Shown piece by piece: positions 8,906 through 15,844 of a stretch of 21,595 bases of DNA; position 1 is the stretch's first letter; every line of letters starts with the position of its first letter. The position numbers and the translations under genes were made by a program. The DNA lies in IMG/VR virus record IMGVR_UViG_3300021375_000195, positions 1-21,595 of that record. One strand, given 5' to 3'. The notes below the pieces were generated by a model that saw only the letters and a list, made by a program, of their open reading frames with translations, was not told the origin of the DNA and ran no database searches. This DNA comes from a virus.

Positions 8906-9135
8906 TATTTTCCACCAGTTAGTTTCTGTAACATTTTCTTGATTTCAGCAACATCGCTCTTAAGGTTATTTATATCCTCAGTCTGCTGCTCATCAAGTAT
9001 TCGTTTATTTTCTGTCGCTTTAATTTGTATTCTTCGTGCGTTATACGCATCGTTGTTAGTATTTATAATCGCAGAGTTGGCAGTATCTCTGACTAAACTC
9101 GGATTATTCTCAACTTTTTGTTTCTTAGCAGGCAT
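8905..9135 (-). CDS. Small coiled-coil protein, 76 aa, coupled to the giant fibre
   Basis: No named family is recognised. The N-terminus is basic (MPAKKQKVE). The C-terminal half forms a clean heptad pattern with Ile55, Leu58, Val62, Ile65, Leu69 and Leu72 in a/d positions (3-4-3-4-3 spacing), so it should self-associate or pair with another coiled coil. It starts with GGAG seven bases before the ATG, 12 bases after the stop of the DUF4815 gene, and its TAA overlaps the ATG of the fibre gene (TAATG). That coupling suggests it is made in step with the fibre and may be an adaptor or assembly factor for it; this is inference from position. Two TATAAATA octamers fall inside it. Confidence 0.75.
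   Translation of the reverse strand: MPAKKQKVENNPSLVRDTANSAIINTNNDAYNARRIQIKATENKRILDEQQTEDINNLKSDVAEIKKMLQKLTGGK
8967..8974 (-). promoter_or_regulatory. T4-type late promoter octamer before the giant fibre
   Basis: An exact TATAAATA lies inside the 76-residue gene, 61 bases before the fibre ATG at 8905. The spacing would give a leader of about 50-55 bases. A second exact octamer at 9060-9067 lies 154 bases before the same start and is a weaker candidate. Confidence 0.5.
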
Positions 9136-9147
9136 TCATATTCTCCA

Positions 9148-12100
9148 TTAAGTAGCCGCGATAGCCCTAAAGTCTTTTACAGTAGGAGGCGTTGCAGAGT
9201 TTTTAGATTTTAAAATAATTTTAAAGGCCATTGATCCAAAACTACCAGTAGGATCAATAGCATATTTACTTTCTGCATATACGCTATTATCATCATTAGT
9301 TGGCAATACGTCAGCTGGAGTCGCTGCAATCCAGGCCAGTGAATTGAAGTCAACATCCGATCCAGATGGTAATGTCTTATAATAAAAATCAATAGTTGAA
9401 CCAGAAGGCCTGTTTGCTGAAAGATAAACATCTATTACGTCAGCTTCTTCTTGTAAATCAATTTTCTTTGTGATATACTTACACAACTCAGAACCACCGT
9501 ATGCATTGGTTTCTGCAGTAGTATTATTATGACCGATTCTATTTTGAACAGTAGTTACTGATAATCTATTAGCATCTATCGTTGGAGACAAGTGACTCTT
9601 AGTCGAAGATAAAACGGCTTTTAATGTAAACGTTTTAGCGCCTCCGCTTTCGTTCGCAGAAGATGATATCACTTTAGGAGTATCGAAGAACTGATTCATA
9701 TTAGGTAATATCTCAATTATATTATTTGTTGCATATGGAGTTTCTGCTCCGTTAATAGACTTTTGAGAAGTCGAAGTAAGATAAAATCTAATATCAGTAT
9801 TAGGAACAGTTGTAATTCCAGCAACCAAATGACATAAATCATAGTGCCTATTTTCAGTAGCGGTTATTGATGAACCGCCGCCTGCTCCAGTTGAGCTTGC
9901 GGTATCACTATTTTTTGCTGTAATAGTATAACTGTCATGTGTGATATTTGCTATGGTATGTGTTCCATTAATATTAGCTGCGGTAATACCGTTAAACGCA
10001 GCCGCACCAGCTATAATAACACTAGAGCCGGTTCCGTGCATTCCGTGATTTCGATGTCTAACAGTCATAACTCCAGAGTTATTAACAGTTGAAATACTAT
10101 CTGGAAGCAAAGTTTTTACTGGTATAATATCATTCACAAAAGTTACTTCTTTATCTGCAGTACCAAACTCAGCTCTCTTAAGAGTAAACTTAAGATCTTT
10201 ACTTTGATCTGGAGTCCAAGTTGAAGCATTCTGAGAAGTAAAGAACGAACCACCATGTGGCTGTTTATTAATTCTATGAGCTGTATTAGTAACATCAAAC
10301 CCACCCATTTCAGCGACCCATGCCACATACTCATCGCAATCCGATTGGATAACAATCGCATATTCTTGGTCTTGCATTAGATATACTGGATTTTCAAATG
10401 TAAAGGTTGTCGCACTAGCAGCTGTTGCCGAAACGTTAACACTTCCTGGATATAATTCAACCTCAGTTCCAGGAACAACGTTTTGAGTAGGAGTTCCGTT
10501 TTCAGTAGTAACAATACTCACTGCGACTGGAATTTCTATATCATCAGAACCACCTTCGGTTTTAATCTGATATTTAGATTGGAAATATAAATCAATACCA
10601 GTTGCAAATATACCACCAGACTTTTCAATCAAAATGGTTTGTGCTAATGGATCTGACCAAGTAGTGGATTCTCTTCTAAACGTTTCACTAATAACTCGAG
10701 CATCGTTTAATCGAGTTGTGTCTAGTCTTGGAACTTTAGTACTAATAATAGTTCTTTCAGTAGATTCAATTGAACCTTGTGCATGAAACATCGTTTCTGC
10801 AGATGTGATTTCTGTTTGTGTATCATTTGTAGTAGAATCTGAAAGCCTAAACTCTTTAGTTCCACTTTTAAATTTAACTGAATCGTTCCTAGGAATAATA
10901 AATTCACCAGTAATCTGTCCCTTATTATTTGTAGATAATGTACCACCACCGCCTGGGTGAGATGTAATACCAGGGTATTCAACAACAGCAGTTTGATCTG
11001 ACCATTCTACGTAATTAGCTTCTTTACAATAAGCAGTAACATTAACGTCATTAAAGAATGCATACACTTTAGTATTAGGTTTCATTCTACTTGCTTTAAA
11101 GTAAATTTTTCTTGATCTCATGAAAGGTATAAAGTTAACTTCTACAATTCTGTTTCCGGTTTCACGCGTTACAGTGTCAAAGGCAACATCGGTTCTTAAG
11201 CCGGTTCTTGATTGGTTTGAAGTTACTGTAGTAGTAGTCAGAGTTGTTTGTCTAGCTCTTCTTGGTTCTATACCTCTCCACCATCTTCCGAACCTATCAC
11301 CAAATACACTATTTCTTCCAGCTCCTCTATTAGTGATCTCAGTTTCTACTTGTCTTCCTGACCAGTTAGTTTCCCACTCGTTCCATACCGTACCTAAAAT
11401 TCCTTCTTCTCTTGCTCTAGTTACAAACTGATCATACTGTCCATCGTCGTCTATAACAACATCTGGTCTTACATCAGTTTCTTTCCACTCGTCAGACTCT
11501 GGAGATAACTGGACTCGTCCTCCCCAGCTAAATACGTTATATGGATTTACGTTAATCGCAACTGAAGCATAAGGCTGAACTGTGTGATCAACGTGTGTAT
11601 ATGGCATTGTCCACAATGATGCTGTCTTTGTAGCAGTATTAGTTACACCTGAAGTTTTAGTTATTAGGTTAACATTTTTAGCCGGACATTCTGGTCTTAA
11701 TAACCCGTTCTCTTTATCGATTGATTCACTACATTCTTCATGGGCCATATCAGCAACTTGCTGATCTTTAAACGAATCTACTAAAATTCCGTTTTTAAAT
11801 CTTGTAAGACCCGCACCGTCTACCATATGAACATCAGCTGCTGATTGCTCTAGTAAAGACAGCGAAGTATAGTATTCTAAATTTTTAATTCTTTTATCAA
11901 GCTTGCCAATATCTTTCATTGTATATCTTCTGTTATCCTGTATTTCTGGGATAACGTCAGCCAATGTAAATACATATGGTTTAAGTTTTAACTGATACAG
12001 TGTTAAACCGTCTTCTCTATCAGCAGGTGGTTGTGGATATTCTGAAGGAACACCTTTAATAATTTCAAACTCACCATCTCTTTTCATTATTAGCTTATCA

Positions 12101-14418
12101 ACTCTAGGCAAATAGTAATTGATGTCTGCAGTTAATGCATGACCCGGCTTAGGAGCTCCACACAAACTTGCACCAGTACTTGTAAAGTCATTTGCAACAT
12201 CAGACTTTCTAGATCTAAAATCAATACAGTCTCTTAATTGTAGGTTACCGCTAGTTGCTGAAAATGTAGGAATTTGTGCATAATCTGAAGTAGGATATGA
12301 ATCGACGCAGAAATAATCTCCCGCACCGTGATCATAATACTTAAATGTTACTACCATATTTCCAGTAGGTAAAGTCGCAGTACCTGCATTCTTAATTATT
12401 TTTCCTTCATCATAAAAATTATCACGCTGTCCGTTATCTAATGTAAAGCTATCTTTATGATCTACTGAAGCACTATCCACTATAGAAACAATTTCTATGA
12501 TATCTGCTTTATCTAAATCATACGAAGCTGCATCTCCATTTGTGACATTTATAGTTTTAGCTAAAGTTGTATTTGTTTTTGTTTTTGGCGCAATAGTCTT
12601 TTTAATTGTAGCAATCACATTACATGCAACATTATTACCAACACCAATTCCATTAGAGAATGTAACACCAGTTGTACCATTACCGCCGGCAGTTATATTA
12701 CCGCTTACATTTGTTTTAACGTCGGCCCCTGTAGGAGCAATAATGATATCAGATACATCTTCAAACAATCCGACAGCAGTTGTTATAGCCAACGTTCCAG
12801 TTCCACTCGTACTTGCCTGAAAAATCCTTTTAATTAAATATGTAGTATCTCTACTTGGATCGGCTAATGTTTTAATAGCAGATTGTGGAAGTTCGAAAAC
12901 GCTCGTGTTATTACCAACAGCAAATCTAGTACCATCGTTTGCTGGAACAAAGTTACCAACAAAACCATACGTGGACTGAGCTACGTTATCAACAGCGCTG
13001 AAGTTTCCGGAAGTCATAACGATATCAAAAAGGTATAATCTGACATGATCAGAAAATGATTCCATGCCACGAACTCTTGCGGTACCAACTGAAGCACCTA
13101 CGGCTTTCAAAGTAATTGGAGTAAAGTTTTCTAAATCTGGAACTCCTCTTAATCCTGTCTTTGATAACTTAACATAGTTACCAATATTAATTTGCGTATT
13201 AGATTCGTTTATAAAACCTGTAGCATCAGCACCTCGAGGCTTATCTACTTCAACATATGTTGTTCCAACTTTATGATTTCTATAACCTTGAACATATGCT
13301 GTTGATGGCTCAATACCTAGTGCGATTTTATCTGCGCTACCGCCATCTGATTGTGCATACTTACCAAAGTTATTGTTAGCATTTAAGTGTTCTAAGATTT
13401 CTAACTCAAAAGGCTTAACTACGTAATCACCAGATTCGTCATGGGTTCTTTGAGCAAGTCTTAAAGTAAGACCAGTATCTGCAGTCTTATCTGTTTTATC
13501 TACAGTAATTTCACCATTGCTTATTGTAACTAAAGTGATATAATCATCAACAGTTCTATTTGCAATATCAATAGGTTCCTTAATTAAGGTTGTTGATATT
13601 TGATATCTATTTGCGCCAGGAGCCGAAGTGTTTGGAACACCTTGAGCATTATCAACTAATGTTCCGTCGGTCGAAGAAGTCACTATATTCTCAGCGACTT
13701 GTAAACCAATTATATAAGAAGGGTTGTTCGTATACTTATCAAGTATAAGCGTTGAAGCACCAACATACACAAAACATCCAGCAATAAAATATACACCTTC
13801 AGCAATAGATACTGCAGATCCCGTTCCTACTGCATTTGAAATGGTTGAAGCGGTATTCGCGCCATCGGTGTTTGTACCACCACCAACCATACCGAATTTT
13901 GGAGTATCGGCATTAGAGCTAAATGCTTCTCCTGCAACAAATTTATCGACCGAGTTGGTTGATCCACCAGACTTTTGATATTTAATATAAAGAGTATCTG
14001 CATCAGAGCCAGCCGCTGCAACTACATCTAGAACCAAAGCAGTAACCTGATTACCAGTATTTCCAGTTCCTGTGATTATTTTACCTTTAAAATTTGCTAA
14101 TCCTGAAGTTGCGCTTGTATAAGACGTACCGCTATAGTTAAATGATGGCTCTAACTTTATATAATCATACTCAACGTTAAGCGACAATTCTCCATTTACA
14201 ACTCGTGATCCATCTTTAAAAGCATATTGACCATGTCTATCAATCTGAGCCTGCAACATAGTTTGCATTTGAGTAAGCTCTCTTGCCTGTACCGCATACC
14301 CTGGACGAAATAAAATCCTATGATAGTTTTTAGTTTCAACTGTTTCACCACTATAATCTCTAAAGTAGTCATCAAAGTATGGCGTTTCGTTATAAGCTTT
14401 TATATTGGTAGTTGTCAT
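9148..14418 (-). CDS. DUF4815-type baseplate/tail structural protein (1756 aa)
   Basis: Residues 31-75 (NYHRILFRPGYAVQARELTQ, then MLQAQIDRHGQYAFKDGS) carry the N-terminal signature I know as DUF4815, a family of long virion proteins in marine T4-like phages. Mid-protein stretches also look typical: VDHTVQPYASVAINVNPYNV, an Arg/Trp-rich block (GTVWNEWETNW, RFGRWWRGIEPRRARQ) and DPLAQTILIEKSGGIFATGI. Nearer the C-terminus an RHRNHGMHGTGSSV...NGTHTIANI...YTI insert resembles a small beta domain seen in other phage tail proteins. There is no membrane segment. It follows gp8 and precedes the fibre, where T4 has genes 9-12, so it may do part of the work of the T4 fibre-connector or tail-pin proteins; that is positional inference. 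The start follows GAGAG and a TATAAATA octamer 20 bases upstream. Confidence 0.85.
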   Translation of the reverse strand: MTTTNIKAYNETPYFDDYFRDYSGETVETKNYHRILFRPGYAVQARELTQMQTMLQAQIDRHGQYAFKDGSRVVNGELSLNVEYDYIKLEPSFNYSGTSYTSATSGLANFKGKIITGTGNTGNQVTALVLDVVAAAGSDADTLYIKYQKSGGSTNSVDKFVAGEAFSSNADTPKFGMVGGGTNTDGANTASTISNAVGTGSAVSIAEGVYFIAGCFVYVGASTLILDKYTNNPSYIIGLQVAENIVTSSTDGTLVDNAQGVPNTSAPGANRYQISTTLIKEPIDIANRTVDDYITLVTISNGEITVDKTDKTADTGLTLRLAQRTHDESGDYVVKPFELEILEHLNANNNFGKYAQSDGGSADKIALGIEPSTAYVQGYRNHKVGTTYVEVDKPRGADATGFINESNTQINIGNYVKLSKTGLRGVPDLENFTPITLKAVGASVGTARVRGMESFSDHVRLYLFDIVMTSGNFSAVDNVAQSTYGFVGNFVPANDGTRFAVGNNTSVFELPQSAIKTLADPSRDTTYLIKRIFQASTSGTGTLAITTAVGLFEDVSDIIIAPTGADVKTNVSGNITAGGNGTTGVTFSNGIGVGNNVACNVIATIKKTIAPKTKTNTTLAKTINVTNGDAASYDLDKADIIEIVSIVDSASVDHKDSFTLDNGQRDNFYDEGKIIKNAGTATLPTGNMVVTFKYYDHGAGDYFCVDSYPTSDYAQIPTFSATSGNLQLRDCIDFRSRKSDVANDFTSTGASLCGAPKPGHALTADINYYLPRVDKLIMKRDGEFEIIKGVPSEYPQPPADREDGLTLYQLKLKPYVFTLADVIPEIQDNRRYTMKDIGKLDKRIKNLEYYTSLSLLEQSAADVHMVDGAGLTRFKNGILVDSFKDQQVADMAHEECSESIDKENGLLRPECPAKNVNLITKTSGVTNTATKTASLWTMPYTHVDHTVQPYASVAINVNPYNVFSWGGRVQLSPESDEWKETDVRPDVVIDDDGQYDQFVTRAREEGILGTVWNEWETNWSGRQVETEITNRGAGRNSVFGDRFGRWWRGIEPRRARQTTLTTTTVTSNQSRTGLRTDVAFDTVTRETGNRIVEVNFIPFMRSRKIYFKASRMKPNTKVYAFFNDVNVTAYCKEANYVEWSDQTAVVEYPGITSHPGGGGTLSTNNKGQITGEFIIPRNDSVKFKSGTKEFRLSDSTTNDTQTEITSAETMFHAQGSIESTERTIISTKVPRLDTTRLNDARVISETFRRESTTWSDPLAQTILIEKSGGIFATGIDLYFQSKYQIKTEGGSDDIEIPVAVSIVTTENGTPTQNVVPGTEVELYPGSVNVSATAASATTFTFENPVYLMQDQEYAIVIQSDCDEYVAWVAEMGGFDVTNTAHRINKQPHGGSFFTSQNASTWTPDQSKDLKFTLKRAEFGTADKEVTFVNDIIPVKTLLPDSISTVNNSGVMTVRHRNHGMHGTGSSVIIAGAAAFNGITAANINGTHTIANITHDSYTITAKNSDTASSTGAGGGSSITATENRHYDLCHLVAGITTVPNTDIRFYLTSTSQKSINGAETPYATNNIIEILPNMNQFFDTPKVISSSANESGGAKTFTLKAVLSSTKSHLSPTIDANRLSVTTVQNRIGHNNTTAETNAYGGSELCKYITKKIDLQEEADVIDVYLSANRPSGSTIDFYYKTLPSGSDVDFNSLAWIAATPADVLPTNDDNSVYAESKYAIDPTGSFGSMAFKIILKSKNSATPPTVKDFRAIAAT

Positions 14419-14438
14419 ATGTTCTCTCTTTTAACTAA

Positions 14439-14446
14439 TATTTATA
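14439..14446 (-). promoter_or_regulatory. T4-type late promoter octamer before the DUF4815 gene
   Basis: An exact TATAAATA lies in the 28-base gap between the gp8 stop and the ATG at 14418, ending 20 bases before the ATG. It is embedded in a 7-bp AT-rich inverted repeat (14435-14441 and 14444-14450). This is one of the best-placed of the six octamers because it lies between genes rather than within one. Confidence 0.65.
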
Positions 14447-15832
14447 TTAGAATTCAATAATAATTTTTATGTCTTCAATCTGTGATGCTGTTCTGTCAAT
14501 AGGATTTCTGTTTTCTAGGAAGATAACATCTCCACTATGGATATCAACTTCTGGGTTAATTAAGAATTGTGAACTAGAAGACTTAGGAGTACCTTGTGCT
14601 CCAGATGTTGCACCAGCCACAGCAGTTCCAGTAACAAAGTTTCCATAACCTGTTTTTGAATTTTGGTTGTAATACACATAACCGGTTCCTGCATCAATCT
14701 CAACAATAAATGCTTGAGCGAGGCTAGCGCCTGTTCCTTGTGTAATTAGTTCATCAACTTGGAAAGCCGATGTAGTTGATTGGAAGCTTAAAGCTCCTGT
14801 TGCTTTTAACGTTGTTGCTGTAGAAACCGTAGATGTACCAAAGTTAAATGGATTTTTAACAAGCGTAATTTGTCTAAAGTCATTACCAACTGTTAAGTCA
14901 CCACCGCCAGTACCATCTAGTAATGTATTAACTGCAGAAAAGAAACCACCTAGTTCTTTTACTGGGTCAGTCCCATGCCCATTTTCTGGAGAAATAACTG
15001 CTCGAGCTGTGGCATCAGAACCACCTCCACCAGTTATTACAACGTGTGCTGTTGAATAATCTGTACCCTTAGCAGTAACGGTAAGACCGGTCACAACTGT
15101 ACCGGTTCTCACTGCAGTAGCAGTAGCTCCAGTTCCAGCACCAGTAATAAACACTGTTGGGTTAGAACTATATCCAGTACCACCAGCCGTTACTTCGAAT
15201 CTTTCAATACCTGCAGCTGTACCAGAATCCCTAGAAGCTTTTTGGTTTAGATACTGTGCATAGTCACCTTCAGATAAAGCAGTCTCAGCAGCGTCATCAT
15301 CAGCAAAGGATTCAACATTAATAGTTTTAACAGGCATGTATGAAGTTGTAAGGAATTTTTCTGCATCAGCGACGGCAACCGTGTACATATATTTCCAAAT
15401 ATAAAGATCAGACTCTGCTGTTGGAGCAGTTAATGTTTGTGTTGGCTCTTGAGTTGAACCAGTTCCAGGAGTGTATATACATTTATATACCTTAAACTCT
15501 GAAGTAATAACATAAAAAGCTTTATCAAAGATATCCGGATCGTTAGAATCCCACGCAACATAACTTGTACCAGTTGTCCAAGTATGTCTAGGAATAACAT
15601 GCGATACATCTCCAGCAGCTAGCTTCTTCAGTGCAAAGATATTTTCTCTAGCTTCAACTAAAGAATCAATTGTATCGTATGGGGTGAATGGAGTTGTGTC
15701 TGTTGTGTCAGAAGTTGAATTAGACCAAGCGTCAGATTTACCGATCGCTACAAACACGCTTGCGCTTGCTATGTCTTCTTTGAAATTTTCTGCATTCAAC
15801 GTTCTGAATTTAGAAGTTACTATTGCCGTCAT
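14447..15832 (-). CDS. gp8: Baseplate wedge protein gp8 with GxGY-repeat insertion (461 aa)
   Basis: Both ends align by eye with T4 gp8 (334 residues). Residues 3-11 AIVTSKFRT are identical to T4; VIPRHTW (79-85) matches VIPRRDW, DLYIWKYMY (142-150) matches YVWEYLF, DFRQITLVKNPF (318-329) matches GFRQISIITNPL, and the end (SGDVIFLENRNPI, QIEDIKIIIEF) matches the T4 C-terminus. In T4 gp8 is a dimeric wedge subunit that binds gp7, gp10 and gp6. The extra length includes an insertion at about 208-280 with two GTGYSSNP/GTDYSTAH repeats ending in ITGGGGSDATA, and more sequence at 330-420. AGGA lies nearby upstream of the ATG, and a late promoter octamer lies 47 bases upstream. Confidence 0.95.
   Translation of the reverse strand: MTAIVTSKFRTLNAENFKEDIASASVFVAIGKSDAWSNSTSDTTDTTPFTPYDTIDSLVEARENIFALKKLAAGDVSHVIPRHTWTTGTSYVAWDSNDPDIFDKAFYVITSEFKVYKCIYTPGTGSTQEPTQTLTAPTAESDLYIWKYMYTVAVADAEKFLTTSYMPVKTINVESFADDDAAETALSEGDYAQYLNQKASRDSGTAAGIERFEVTAGGTGYSSNPTVFITGAGTGATATAVRTGTVVTGLTVTAKGTDYSTAHVVITGGGGSDATARAVISPENGHGTDPVKELGGFFSAVNTLLDGTGGGDLTVGNDFRQITLVKNPFNFGTSTVSTATTLKATGALSFQSTTSAFQVDELITQGTGASLAQAFIVEIDAGTGYVYYNQNSKTGYGNFVTGTAVAGATSGAQGTPKSSSSQFLINPEVDIHSGDVIFLENRNPIDRTASQIEDIKIIIEF
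14993..15211 (-). repeat. GxGYxxxP repeat pair inserted in gp8
   Basis: Residues 208-280 hold two copies of a unit of about 36 residues: IERFEVTAGGTGYSSNPTVF with ITGAGTGATATA, and LTVTAKGTDYSTAHVVI with TGGGGSDATARA. The unit is the same type as the array in gp7 and has no counterpart in T4 gp8. Confidence 0.8.
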
Positions 15833-15844
15833 TTTTATTTCCTA

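Noticed and set aside
9060-9067. Exact TATAAATA inside the 76-residue gene, considered as an independent late promoter
   Set aside because: It lies 154 bases from the next start and within coding sequence, with a better placed octamer at 8967. A chance match is plausible in AT-rich DNA, so it is only mentioned, not listed as a feature.
14435-14450. Perfect 7-bp inverted repeat with a 2-base centre between gp8 and the DUF4815 gene, considered as a terminator
   Set aside because: The arms are all A/T except one G:C pair, the loop is too small, and there is no T-run following a GC-rich stem. The TATAAATA within it explains the symmetry better.
14447-15832. Considering the 461-residue protein as a gene 9 or 10 homologue because of its length
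   Set aside because: The N-terminal AIVTSKFRT, the FRQI..NP block and the FLENRNPI...IEF end match T4 gp8 specifically; the extra length is explained by insertions.
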